Part shown: positions 50,903 to 59,615 of the stretch, piece by piece
Position numbering within the stretch: the stretch's first letter is position 1
Layout: every line of letters begins with the position of its first letter
From: Deinococcus sp. KNUC1210
GTDB lineage: Bacteria > Deinococcota > Deinococci > Deinococcales > Deinococcaceae
Direction: 5' to 3'
Assembly: GCF_022344005.1 (NCBI RefSeq)
Contig: NZ_CP092190.1
Location: 2,433,001 to 2,497,000 of the forward strand
Length of the DNA: 64,000 nucleotides
Position numbers and translations under genes: made by a program
Notes under the pieces: generated by a model
What the model was told of the DNA's origin: nothing
Database searches by the model: none
What the model saw: the letters and a program-made list of their open reading frames with translations, nothing else

Positions 50903-51328
50903 ATGCCAAATCAGGTACTCGCCAAGCAGGGCGCAGTGTTGCTCCTGGGACTGGACGCCGACAGGGCGGGGGGTCAGGGAAGCAGTAATTTTCAGCAGTT
51001 TCAGGTGGTCAATCTGAGCGGGCATACCCTGGTGGTGCGCGGGGTGTACTTCGATCCCAAGACCGCTCCGGTGCCGCTGGGCCAGCCAGAGCCGAGTGTG
51101 CCGCTGATTCACGCGGCCGTGGTGATTCCCAACGACGGCGAGGCGCTGCTGAGCGGCCTCTTTGACCGCGTGGCGCTCGATACGCCGCTGCGGGTGCGCG
51201 TGGCCTTCATTCTGGGCGGCACCGACCTGGAACTGACGACGCATGGCCGCGTCTGCGAGCACGAAGGAGCCCGCGTTTTCCGCCTCGATGAAGCGGTGGC
51301 TGGCCTGTTTCGCCCCGTCGCCAAGTAA
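50903..51328 (+). CDS. Conserved hypothetical protein
   Basis: This 141-residue protein starts at the ATG at 50903 just after GCAGGAGGGTCATGC, a good ribosome site. It is beta-rich, with FQVVNLSGHTLVVRGVYFDP and RVAFILGGTDLELTTHGRVC. No motif names a function. It stands alone between moaA and a GntR regulator. Confidence 0.75.
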   Translation: MPNQVLAKQGAVLLLGLDADRAGGQGSSNFQQFQVVNLSGHTLVVRGVYFDPKTAPVPLGQPEPSVPLIHAAVVIPNDGEALLSGLFDRVALDTPLRVRVAFILGGTDLELTTHGRVCEHEGARVFRLDEAVAGLFRPVAK

Positions 51329-51545
51329 TGCCCCCTGCCTGCCTCCCCCAACAGGTGAGGTCGGGAGTGAGCGTACAGAGTACACAAATACATGAAGCTG
51401 CGCTAAGGTTTTGAGGAGGAAGCGCACTGCATGCCTCTTTGGGGAGTTGAAGCGGTCAAGATGCCCCCATTCCAGCTCCAGAAGCTGTCAGATTTCACCG
51501 TCAAGCCGCTTTCCACTGCCCATTTCAATGCTTTCTGGAGGACAT

Positions 51546-52238
51546 ATGGCAAAGTACCCGCTGATCAAGACCACCCTGAAAGATCGCCTTCTGGGTGGAG
51601 ACTATTCGGAAGGGTTGCCGCTCCCCAGCGAGCCGCAACTCGCCCGCGAATTTGAAGTGTCGCGTATGACCGCCCGCCGCGCCATCGACGAACTGGAGCG
51701 CGAGGGCTACGTGTACCGCGTGCAGGGCGCGGGTACCTTTCCAACCGGCAAGCGATTTCGGCAGGGCATGTTCCGGGTACGTCCCTTCAAGGAATGGGCA
51801 CGTGATCCCGAACAGCGCAACACCATTCTGCAGAGCATGGAACTGCGGGCCACGCCAGAAATCGCCACCGTGCTGCAGGTCAGTGCGGGCGACCCGGTGA
51901 TCTTTGTCCACCGCCTGCGCTTTGCCGGGGAAGAACCGCTGGTCATCGAGAAGCGTTACATCGATGCGCGGCTGGCAGGCGACCTGCTGAGCCACAACCT
52001 GGCCGCCGAGAGCATCCACGAGGTGATGGTCACGATGGGCGTGGCCCTGACCCGCGTCGAGCAGAGCCTGGAAGCGGTCAACCTGCGCCAAGAAGAATCC
52101 GATCTGCTGCGTGTGCCGCTCGGAACAGCGGCCTTTTTATTGCGCCGCACCACCTACAGCGGCACCAGAAGAGCCAGTTACGTGAACTACTGGGTTCGCG
52201 GCGACCGGTATGCATTCCAGGACAGTTTCGAGCCATAA
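51546..52238 (+). CDS. GntR-family regulator with UTRA domain (HutC/FarR type)
   Basis: The ATG at 51546 after CTGGAGGACAT gives 230 residues. The N-terminal winged helix (LPSEPQLAREFEVSRMTARR then AIDELEREGYVYRVQGAGTF) is GntR type. The C-terminal UTRA domain (VIFVHRLRFAGEEPLVIEKR and later SYVNYWVRGDRYAFQDSF) binds a small-molecule effector. The adjacent genes do not reveal the effector. The longer frame from 51411 has no better start. A dispersed repeat begins at the stop codon. Confidence 0.9.
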   Translation: MAKYPLIKTTLKDRLLGGDYSEGLPLPSEPQLAREFEVSRMTARRAIDELEREGYVYRVQGAGTFPTGKRFRQGMFRVRPFKEWARDPEQRNTILQSMELRATPEIATVLQVSAGDPVIFVHRLRFAGEEPLVIEKRYIDARLAGDLLSHNLAAESIHEVMVTMGVALTRVEQSLEAVNLRQEESDLLRVPLGTAAFLLRRTTYSGTRRASYVNYWVRGDRYAFQDSFEP

Positions 52239-52304
52239 TCAGGACCACAGACGCGCCATCGCCAGCAAGAGAGAGGAAGGGCCGCCCCGACCGAGATTGC
52301 CACC
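52238..52304 (+). repeat. Dispersed ~67-bp repeat, copy 3
   Basis: It begins at the TAA of the GntR gene (TCAGGACCACAGAC) and shares the block GGGCCGCCCCGACCGAGATT with the corA copies. About 32 kb separates it from copies 1 and 2. Confidence 0.75.
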
Positions 52305-52336
52305 AAAGCTCCAGCGGCCAACAACCAGCAACACAG

Positions 52337-52376
52337 CAGCGCCCCGTATGCAAAACGCAAAACGGGGCGCTGTTTT
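52337..52376 (+). terminator. Intrinsic terminator after the GntR gene
   Basis: CAGCGCCCCGT / ACGGGGCGCTG form a perfect 11-bp stem with a 14-nt loop, followed by TTTTG. Confidence 0.88.
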
Positions 52377-52388
52377 GAGATGTTTTAA

Positions 52389-53891
52389 TTACTCTGCTTC
52401 CTGCAACGCTCCCACCGCGCTCGATTCCGCTTCTCCCAACAGGGCGGTGCGCTCTTCTGGCGACAGCTCTTTGAGCACCTGCTGGAGCACCAGCCCCACG
52501 GCCTGATCCGCCGACTCGTCAAGGCTCAGCCCGTCGAGCAGCGGCACGCCCTGCTGCTTTGCCAGCCGTTCCAGGTAACCCTGCATGGTGCGAATTTCGC
52601 CGAAATACTGCATATAGCGGCTGCGAGGGCGGTGATTGGAGGTTTCACGCTCGCGCGACTCGAAATGCTGGCGATGGTCGTCGTCGCTGGGCAGCGTGAT
52701 CAGAATCGGCACCACGATGGCACCGACGAAATCAGACACGCGCAGGTAGCCGGGCACCAGATGGACGCCTTCCAGCACGGTACTGACGCCTTCTTCCAGG
52801 CTGCGGCTGACCACCGCGCTCAGACCGACGCTTACCTGCTGCACCTGTTCGCGGAAGCCTTCCAGCAGCTGCCGCTCGGTGGGGTGGTCGGGCCGCTGTG
52901 CTTCCGGCGGAATCAGCGCTTCCCAGGCATTGAAGGTGCTGGCATGCAGCGTGGGTACCAGGTCGCGGCTCACGACAGCCCGCATCACCTCGCGGATGCT
53001 GTCGGTCGAAACGATGCGTGAGATGCCCAGGCGGTAGGCGATTTCGGCAGCCAGCAGACTCTTGCCGGTCCCGCTCACGCCGCCCAGCAAAATCATCAGC
53101 GGGCGCGGCGGCTTGCGAATCACGCGCAGCAGGCGGTAACGCGCCGCCACATCCGGCCCCACCTCGCCGCGCAGCAGTTCCTCGACCTTTTCCCTGATCT
53201 GGGTGCGCGTCACCAGCCGGTCTTCTGCGCCGCGCAGTTGACGCTGGGTGCTGCGGGCCACCTTGCGGGCATAATCGGGCGCCACGCCCGCCGCCAGCAG
53301 CGACTGCACCAGAATGCCCTTGGAAAAGGGCGAGGGCAGGCTGCTCTCGCTGCCCAGGACACCCAGGCGGCCCCGGTTCGTTCGCAGGAACCGGTAGGTC
53401 AGGCGCATCTGCTCGCCGTGCCGCTCCAGCAGGGTACGCTCGGTCAGGTCGTCGATCTCTTCGGCACTCAGCGACTGCACGCCGTCCTGCCGCAGCCGCT
53501 GATCGACTTGGCTCGCCAGGGTATAGGCCTCGCGGGGGGCCAGGCCCAGGTCTTCCAGACTGCGCGACAGTACCCCGCGCGAGAAGGGCAGGACACGCTT
53601 CTGAGTGCGGACCAGGATGTCCTGAAAGGCTGGAATCTGCACGCCGACCCGCTCGGCCACCTCGTCGCCCAGCAGCGGGCGGCCCAGCCGTACCAGCAGC
53701 GCTCGCAGGTCTTCGGGCGTGGTGTACCACTGTTTCTGCTGCTTCAGCCATGTCTCGACGTTGCGTGCCACGGCTGCCGCGCTGCCCGGTGTGGCCCCGG
53801 CATTCAGGAGCGACTCAGCCACCAGCCCCTTTGAAAAAGGCCAGTGCTGCTCGGGAGTACCCACATAAAGCGTAGTGCTGTCGCTATTCAA
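52389..53891 (-). CDS. 2-phosphoglycerate kinase-like protein with three ATP-cone-like segments
   Basis: I prefer a TTG start at 53891 (500 residues), because GAAGGA lies 7 nt before it. The N-terminal half holds three ATP-cone-like segments sharing PFS(K/R)G, at about residues 18, 103 and 188. The C-terminal half is a P-loop kinase domain (ILLGGVSGTGKSLLAAEIAY then RLGISRIVSTDSIREVMR) like archaeal 2-phosphoglycerate kinase, which makes 2,3-bisphosphoglycerate. VVSRSLEEGVSTVLEGVHLV and SRYMQYFGEIRTMQGYLERL are also shared. The three cones suggest strong allosteric control by nucleotides. The product's use in this organism is unknown. Confidence 0.85.
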   Translation of the reverse strand: MNSDSTTLYVGTPEQHWPFSKGLVAESLLNAGATPGSAAAVARNVETWLKQQKQWYTTPEDLRALLVRLGRPLLGDEVAERVGVQIPAFQDILVRTQKRVLPFSRGVLSRSLEDLGLAPREAYTLASQVDQRLRQDGVQSLSAEEIDDLTERTLLERHGEQMRLTYRFLRTNRGRLGVLGSESSLPSPFSKGILVQSLLAAGVAPDYARKVARSTQRQLRGAEDRLVTRTQIREKVEELLRGEVGPDVAARYRLLRVIRKPPRPLMILLGGVSGTGKSLLAAEIAYRLGISRIVSTDSIREVMRAVVSRDLVPTLHASTFNAWEALIPPEAQRPDHPTERQLLEGFREQVQQVSVGLSAVVSRSLEEGVSTVLEGVHLVPGYLRVSDFVGAIVVPILITLPSDDDHRQHFESRERETSNHRPRSRYMQYFGEIRTMQGYLERLAKQQGVPLLDGLSLDESADQAVGLVLQQVLKELSPEERTALLGEAESSAVGALQEAE

Positions 53892-54025
53892 TGGCTGTTC
53901 CTTCGCTGTCTTTGGGGTATGGCTGTCCACGTGCTGTTCAGCGTACAACCATCTGCCGGGATCGTCAGAAGAGTGTCAAGAGACAGCAAAGCCGGTCAGT
54001 CTCGATGCTGCCGGGGCTTGCAGCG

Positions 54026-54634
54026 CTATCGCCGCAACACGCCGTCCATCAGGAAGGCCAGCGTCAGGCGCATCTCTTCTTTCAGTGAGCGGTCACTGCC
54101 GTAGGCGCTCCAGCGCAGCGCGATCATCAGATAGGTATCGGCAATCAGGTTGCTCATGCGGCTCAGGCTCAGATCGGCGCGGAGTTGCCCGCTGTGCTGC
54201 ATGGGCCGCAGAATCATCTCGATCACCTTGCCCAGCGGCAGGGCGCGGTAAGCCGTTCGGGCGCGTTCCGGATCGGGATTGAGGACCTCGTAGGCCAGCG
54301 GCGGAATCAGGTCGCGTTCCAGCATGTTCTGTTCGGCCAGCCGCATCCACACATCCTGAAGAACGGTCATGGGCGCGATTCCGGCAGCGAGCTGCTGTTC
54401 GGCGTGCAGCCGCAGGCCCTCGAAGACCTCGCTGCCGTAATCGAGCAGAACCGCTTCCTTGTAGGGATAGTAGTTGAAGAACGTGCCACGTGAGACGTTG
54501 CTGGCACGGGCGATGTCGGTGGCAGTGGTGGTCTGGAAACCGCCCTGTTTGAACATGTCGATGGCGACAGCATAAATGCGGGCGCGACGGCGCTCTTTCT
54601 GTCGTTCGCGCAGCGAGGTGGACTCCATAGGCAT
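54026..54634 (-). CDS. TetR-family transcriptional regulator
   Basis: This 202-residue protein has the TetR helix-turn-helix: RARIYAVAIDMFKQGGFQTT then TATDIARASNVSRGTFFNYY. The C-terminal ~140 residues are the ligand/dimerisation domain. The start may be 54634 or the ATG at 54628; a TAGTCT box lies 2 or 8 nt before them, which favours 54628. Ligand and targets are unknown. Confidence 0.9.
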   Translation of the reverse strand: MPMESTSLRERQKERRRARIYAVAIDMFKQGGFQTTTATDIARASNVSRGTFFNYYPYKEAVLLDYGSEVFEGLRLHAEQQLAAGIAPMTVLQDVWMRLAEQNMLERDLIPPLAYEVLNPDPERARTAYRALPLGKVIEMILRPMQHSGQLRADLSLSRMSNLIADTYLMIALRWSAYGSDRSLKEEMRLTLAFLMDGVLRR

Positions 54635-54747
54635 GAAGACTAGCGCAGGGGAGTCTAAATTTGAACCGGGGTTAAAAAATCTTCGTGGGATGGTGTGCGG
54701 TTTTCAGAAACAGGCGGGTGTACTCTGCACGCGGCGGCCACACAGCT

Positions 54748-55404
54748 TCAGCCCAGATACCGCCGAACTTCGTCGATGGCATGGGCGGTGCCGATGAGTA
54801 CCAGCTTGTCGTGTGGCCTGAGTTCTTCCTCGGCGCGGGGTGAAACTTCCACCCGCCCGCTACGGTTGATGGCGATCACCTGCACGCCGAAGCGTCCGGT
54901 CAGGTTGAGATCGCGCAGATTTCCTTTCAGCCGCTCGTTGGCCTCGACTTCCACGATGGCGTAATCCGATCCCAGATCGAGCGTATCGACCATGTTGGGT
55001 GTGGCGATCTGCCGGGCGATCCGCACGCCCATATCGTGCTCTGGCCGGATGACCAGATCGGCTCCGACCCGCTCCAGCACGCGCCTCGCCATCTCGTGAA
55101 TCGCCTTGGCGACGACGTAGGGTGCGCCCAGACTCTTGGCGTTCAGCGTCGCCAGGATCGCTGCCTGCACGTCGCTGCCGATGCCGACTACCACCACGTC
55201 GAAGTCGGCCACACCGATGCTCTTCAGGGCGCGTTCCTCGGTGGCGTCGAGAACGGCGGCATGGGTCACCAGATTCATCACCCGTTCGACATTGTCCTCG
55301 TTGGTGTCCACGGCCACAACTTCATGCCCCATCTCGTAAAGGGTGGTGGCGACAGCAGTCCCGAAGCGGCCCAGACCGATGACCAGACATTGTTTGGCTT
55401 TCAT
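54748..55404 (-). CDS. ktrA: Potassium-channel gating subunit (KtrA/TrkA RCK protein)
   Basis: This 218-residue protein has an N-terminal Rossmann/RCK domain (CLVIGLGRFGTAVATTLYEM then GHEVVAVDTNEDNV) that binds ATP/ADP or NAD(H). Its C-terminal RCK_C domain includes LGSDYAIVEVEANERLKGNL. It gates the membrane subunit encoded upstream on the same strand (131 bp away), so the pair is a Ktr/Trk-type K+ uptake system. Confidence 0.93.
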   Translation of the reverse strand: MKAKQCLVIGLGRFGTAVATTLYEMGHEVVAVDTNEDNVERVMNLVTHAAVLDATEERALKSIGVADFDVVVVGIGSDVQAAILATLNAKSLGAPYVVAKAIHEMARRVLERVGADLVIRPEHDMGVRIARQIATPNMVDTLDLGSDYAIVEVEANERLKGNLRDLNLTGRFGVQVIAINRSGRVEVSPRAEEELRPHDKLVLIGTAHAIDEVRRYLG

Positions 55405-55535
55405 GGCTTCCTCTCTTTGTGTGATGCTTGGCGTGTGGGAATGGCCGGAAGAACCTGCTGTTTCCTGCTTGCCCTGAATTCTGCGGTGTCCGACTCCAGA
55501 AGATCGACCGTTGCACAGGCCATATGCCCACGTCG

Positions 55536-56900
55536 TCAGCCGATCAGGATGTCGCGTTCAGGCGGGTAGCTCACGTCCCGGCGCTTGACCCGCTGACCCA
55601 GGGCCAGCGCGAAGGTCAGCGGGCCGATCCGTCCCAGATACATCAGCACGATCAGAATGACGCGCTGAGCGGTATTGGTATCGGGGGTGGTATTCATCGA
55701 CAGACCCACCGTGCTGAAGGCCGAGACCGTCTCGAAGGCCAGATGCGAGAAGTCGAGGCGGGGCGTGGTGTTGAAGGCCAGCATCAGCAGCAACATCACG
55801 CCCACGACAGCGCTCGCCAGCAGGCCCACCGTCATGGCCCGCAGCACCGTACTTTCCTCGATGCGGCGGTGAAAGGCCACCATTTCGCCCTGCCCGCGCA
55901 CCATGCTCCAGGCACTCCCCGCGATGACCGCGAGGGTACTGGTCTTGATGCCGCCGCCCGCACCGCCCGGACTGGCCCCCACGAACATCAGGAAGATCGT
56001 CAGGAACAGTGTGGCCGGACGCAGCAGTTCGGTGTTCAGGGTGCTGAATCCCCCGGTGCGCGGCATCACGCTGCTCACGAAACTGGTCAACAGTTTCTCG
56101 CCCAGCGTCAGTGGCCCCAGCGTCAGCGGGTTATTCCATTCGAAGGCGGCGATCAGCAGGGTTCCGGCCACCAGCAGCAGCAGGGTGGTGGTCAGGACAA
56201 GGCGGCTGTGGACCAGCAGGCGTTCAGATCGGCGGCGCAGCAGGTGCGCGACCACATTGACCTGCACCAGAAAGCCCAGGCCGCCCAGAATCACGAGCGC
56301 ACACATAGTCAGGCAGACGAGCGGATCGGCGCGGTACGCCTGCAGACTGTTGCCGAACAGCGAGAACCCGGCATTGTTGAAGGCGCTGACGGCATGCACC
56401 AGGCTGTAGTACAGCCCCTGCCCCCAGCCGAACTGCGGCACGAAACGCAGCGCCAGCAGCAGGGTGCCCAGCCCCTCGATGATGAGGGTATACACGAAGA
56501 TCTTGCGGATCAGGCCCAGCACACCACCCACGTCGAAGGCGCTGACCTGCTGAGCCAGCCGCAGCCGTTCGCTGAACTTCACGCGTCTGCGAAGGGCCAG
56601 CGCAAACACCGTCCCGAAGGTGATCAGGCCCAGGCCGCCGAGCTGGATCAGCAGCAACATGACGAGCTGCCCCGGCACACTGAGCGTTCGGGCCGGATCG
56701 ATCAGTTTCAGGCCGGTCACGCACAGGGCGGTGGTGGCGGTAAAAACGGCTGTCAGCACGTCCAGTCGCTGCCCGTCCTGCTGGGCGAAGGGCAACAGCA
56801 GCAGCCCACTTCCCACAGCGATTGCCAGTGCAAACGACAGCGCGATGAGCTGGGGAGGGGAGAAGTGCGAAAGCAGCGGGCGTTTCAGAGGACGGGTCAT
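55536..56900 (-). CDS. ktrB: Potassium transporter membrane subunit (KtrB/TrkH)
   Basis: This 454-residue protein has the fourfold M1-P-M2 repeat of Trk/Ktr channels. The first selectivity filter is visible in FTATTALCVTGLKLIDPART, another in FNNAGFSLFGNSL, and a later one in GASPGGAGGGIKTST. It admits K+ and works with the downstream RCK protein. A TACAAT box lies 12 nt before the ATG. Confidence 0.93.
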   Translation of the reverse strand: MTRPLKRPLLSHFSPPQLIALSFALAIAVGSGLLLLPFAQQDGQRLDVLTAVFTATTALCVTGLKLIDPARTLSVPGQLVMLLLIQLGGLGLITFGTVFALALRRRVKFSERLRLAQQVSAFDVGGVLGLIRKIFVYTLIIEGLGTLLLALRFVPQFGWGQGLYYSLVHAVSAFNNAGFSLFGNSLQAYRADPLVCLTMCALVILGGLGFLVQVNVVAHLLRRRSERLLVHSRLVLTTTLLLLVAGTLLIAAFEWNNPLTLGPLTLGEKLLTSFVSSVMPRTGGFSTLNTELLRPATLFLTIFLMFVGASPGGAGGGIKTSTLAVIAGSAWSMVRGQGEMVAFHRRIEESTVLRAMTVGLLASAVVGVMLLLMLAFNTTPRLDFSHLAFETVSAFSTVGLSMNTTPDTNTAQRVILIVLMYLGRIGPLTFALALGQRVKRRDVSYPPERDILIG

Positions 56901-56998
56901 GGCAGACGGCGCATTGTACAGCGGCAGGTGGTGGGCGTGGGGTGCCGTGACCTTCGGGCCATCCGGCGGCGTCTTCCGCTTCTCCTCACGGTTGCGGC

Positions 56999-57004
56999 TA
57001 CCAT
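56999..57004 (+). promoter_or_regulatory. -10 box of manA
   Basis: TACCAT ends 6 nt before the ATG at 57011. Confidence 0.5.
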
Positions 57005-57010
57005 GACAGC

Positions 57011-58012
57011 ATGACTGTCAACACCGATCCTGCCGCCGCGCCTGTCCTGCCTCAGACGCTGTTTCTGCTGGAACCTCAGTACCGGGAACGGGTCTGGGGA
57101 GGGCAGCGCCTGCTTGCCCATACGCCGCCCATCGGAGAGGCCTGGATTGCTCACGGCGAGAGTGTGGTCGGAAGTGGGGCCGCGCAGGGGCACACGCTCG
57201 ACGCCCTGCTGCGGGGCGAACTGGCAGGTCTGGACGCTGCCTCGCTGCTGGGGACAGAGGTGGCGGCCCACACCAGCGGCTTTCCTCTGCTGATCAAGCT
57301 GCTCGACTGCGCCGACTGGCTGAGCGTGCAGGTCCATCCCAACGACGAGCAGGCCAGCACGATGGTCGGGCCGGGCATGCTGGGCAAGACCGAGGCGTGG
57401 CACTTTCTGGAGGTCGAGCCGGGCGCCGAGATTCTGGCGGGTGTCACGCGGGGCACCTCTGCCGCCGAACTCGCGGCTGCCATCCGGGGCGGGACCGTGC
57501 TGGATGTGTCGCAGCGCCACGGTGTCCAGGCGGGCGACACCGCCTTCATTCCGGCAGGAACGCTGCACGCACTGGGGCCGGGCATGCTGCTGTACGAGGT
57601 GCAGGAAGCCAGCGACACCACCTACCGCGTCTACGACTGGGACCGCCCTGCCAGCGCGGGCCGGGCGCTGCACATCGAGGAGTCGGTGGCCGTGACCGAT
57701 CCGGCGCTACGGGGCGACCTGCGCCGGGCAGCGGAAACCCACGGGCAGGGTGTGCTGACGTCCTGCGAGTACTTCGTGCTGGAAGGGGAGACGCTGAGCG
57801 GCGGGGCAGAGCAGGCAACCACCGGGGGACAGCACTTCCACCTCATCACGGTGGTGGAAGGCGCGGCGGCGCTGGTCTGCGGCAGCGAGCGTCTCGAACT
57901 CGGCAAATTTCAGACGGCGCTGGTGGCAGGCGCGGCGGGTGCTTATCAGCTCAGTGCGCTGGAAGAAGGGGCGCGGGTCCTCCGTTCCAGCGTTCCCGCC
58001 GCCGCACACTGA
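57011..58012 (+). CDS. manA: Class I mannose-6-phosphate isomerase
   Basis: This 333-residue cupin-fold protein has the zinc-binding SVQVHPNDEQA, GKTEAWHFLEVEPGAEI and FIPAGTLHALGPGMLLYEVQ. It interconverts fructose 6-phosphate and mannose 6-phosphate, feeding the mannose 1-phosphate guanylyltransferase encoded about 3 kb away. A strong terminator follows 41 bp after the stop. Confidence 0.92.
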   Translation: MTVNTDPAAAPVLPQTLFLLEPQYRERVWGGQRLLAHTPPIGEAWIAHGESVVGSGAAQGHTLDALLRGELAGLDAASLLGTEVAAHTSGFPLLIKLLDCADWLSVQVHPNDEQASTMVGPGMLGKTEAWHFLEVEPGAEILAGVTRGTSAAELAAAIRGGTVLDVSQRHGVQAGDTAFIPAGTLHALGPGMLLYEVQEASDTTYRVYDWDRPASAGRALHIEESVAVTDPALRGDLRRAAETHGQGVLTSCEYFVLEGETLSGGAEQATTGGQHFHLITVVEGAAALVCGSERLELGKFQTALVAGAAGAYQLSALEEGARVLRSSVPAAAH

Positions 58013-58052
58013 AGGCTGCTGCCTCGCCCGATCACCGCAGAAGCACACAACA

Positions 58053-58083
58053 ACAGCCGCACGTTTAGAGGTGCGGCTGTTTT
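58053..58083 (+). terminator. Intrinsic terminator after manA
   Basis: ACAGCCGCAC (58053-58062) / GTGCGGCTGT (58071-58080) is a perfect 10-bp stem followed by TTT. Confidence 0.85.
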
Positions 58084-58117
58084 CAGGTCTTGGGTTGTGG
58101 AGGTGACTGCTGGAAGT

Positions 58118-58363
58118 TCAGGCCTGGACGGTGGTGCGGCGCGGAACCGTGGGCTGCGTGCCCTGGCTCTGTCCGGCGGCAAAGCCAGCCTGTGCGCCGA
58201 ACTGCCACGCCAGCTTGAGCATGAAGCTGATGGCTTCCTCGTCGCGGGCTTCGATCAGGGCGTGCAGATGCTCCGGCAGGCCGTTGGGAAGCGGCATCTC
58301 TCGGAGCTGCTCACCGTACTCTGCCCGGATCTGCTCGAACCATTCTGCGTAGGGATTGGACAT
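58118..58363 (-). CDS. Small hypothetical protein
   Basis: This 81-residue frame begins MSNPYAEWFEQIRAEYGEQL and contains GLPEHLHALIEARDEEAISF. It is probably a short helical protein, with a Thr/Gln-rich tail. No family was recognised. It lies between the manA terminator and the nucleotidyltransferase gene, and its composition is protein-like. Confidence 0.65.
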   Translation of the reverse strand: MSNPYAEWFEQIRAEYGEQLREMPLPNGLPEHLHALIEARDEEAISFMLKLAWQFGAQAGFAAGQSQGTQPTVPRRTTVQA

Positions 58364-58440
58364 ACCACAATCTTAACACCACCACGCTCAGATAATGTCA
58401 GCGGGAACGGATTTTCAAGGCCGCGTCAGGTCGCTCAGGC

Positions 58441-59499
58441 TCAGGTCAACTCGACGATGCTTTCATCCGACAGCGTCAGTTTCAGCGTCTTGGGAATCCG
58501 CCTTCCGCCGCGCACCACTGCCCTGAGACCGATCAGGCAGTCCTGAAGGCGGGTTTCCACATGCTCGATCACGCAGTCGCGCTCGATGACGCTGTGTTCC
58601 ACCTCGGCATGCCGGATCACGCTGCCCGCGCCGATGCTGGTGAAAGGACCGATATAGGCGTCCTCGATGATGACGCCTTCACCGATCATGGCGGGGCCGA
58701 CGATCTTGCTGTTGCGGATGACGGCGCTGTGGGCCAATACAATCGGGCCGCTCAGCCGCGAATCCTCGACGTTGCCCTGAATGTTGCCTTCCAGCTTCTC
58801 CAGCAATAGATGGTTCGCTTCGATCAGGTCGCGCGGCTGTCCGGTGTCCTTCCACCAGCCCAGCACCGTCTCGCCCAGCACCGTCCGGCCTCCGTCGATC
58901 AGCGCCTGAATGGCATCGGTGATCTCGTATTCGCCCCGTGCCGAGGGCTTGAGCCGCGCCAGCTCCTCGAAGATATGCGCCGAGAAGCAGTACACGCCCG
59001 CTACAGCCAGATTGGACGGCGGGACGGCAGGTTTTTCGACCAGCCGCACGATGCGCTTGCCGTCCAGTTCCGCCACTCCGAAGGCGCGTGGGTTCTCGAC
59101 CTCGACCAGTCCGATGACCGCGTCGGGCCGCTCGCGCTGAAAGGTCTCGACAAAACTGCCGACACCCCTCTGAAACAAGTTGTCGCCCAGATACACGCAG
59201 ACGTCGTCCTGTCCGACCCATTCGCGCCCCATCAGAACAGCGTGACCCAGCCCCAGCATCTCGGCCTGTTCCAGAAATTCGATCTGCACACCCGGCACAT
59301 CCTCGACCGCCTGCTGCACTGCCGGACGGGTAATCTCGGAAACGACGATGCCGATCTCGGTAATGCCAGCGGCCAGCAGCGTTTCGATAGCATGGACGAT
59401 GATGGGCTTTCCCGCTACATTCAACACCGGCTTGGGACGAGTGAAGGTCAGGGGCCGCATCCGGGTGCCGAAACCTGCAGCGGGGATGATTGCTTTCAT
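58441..59499 (-). CDS. Sugar nucleotidyltransferase with left-handed beta-helix (long RmlA type)
   Basis: This 352-residue protein has the nucleotidyltransferase motif [20 protein letters not shown] and [20 protein letters not shown], with metal-binding [18 protein letters not shown]. The last ~110 residues form a left-handed beta-helix, as in the long form of glucose-1-phosphate thymidylyltransferase. It most likely makes dTDP-glucose for exopolysaccharide. A TACACT box lies 8 nt before the ATG. Confidence 0.9.
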   Translation of the reverse strand: MKAIIPAAGFGTRMRPLTFTRPKPVLNVAGKPIIVHAIETLLAAGITEIGIVVSEITRPAVQQAVEDVPGVQIEFLEQAEMLGLGHAVLMGREWVGQDDVCVYLGDNLFQRGVGSFVETFQRERPDAVIGLVEVENPRAFGVAELDGKRIVRLVEKPAVPPSNLAVAGVYCFSAHIFEELARLKPSARGEYEITDAIQALIDGGRTVLGETVLGWWKDTGQPRDLIEANHLLLEKLEGNIQGNVEDSRLSGPIVLAHSAVIRNSKIVGPAMIGEGVIIEDAYIGPFTSIGAGSVIRHAEVEHSVIERDCVIEHVETRLQDCLIGLRAVVRGGRRIPKTLKLTLSDESIVELT

Positions 59500-59507
59500 G
59501 TGGAGAC

Positions 59508-59513
59508 AGTGTA
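59508..59513 (-). promoter_or_regulatory. -10 box of the nucleotidyltransferase gene
   Basis: Minus strand TACACT lies 8 nt before the ATG at 59499. Confidence 0.4.
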
Positions 59514-59615
59514 CTGGCTTGATCTGATGTTGGCTTCATACTTGATGGATTGAAGCTGCGACAGTTTCTGACAAGGTAGGCAAGCTGTCAGACGTTGCGC
59601 GAGGAGATGAACAAC

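Noticed and set aside
51373..51383. GTAC-AGA-GTAC as a GntR operator
   Set aside because: It is very short and could be chance. It is near the GntR gene, but a binding site cannot be supported from one copy.
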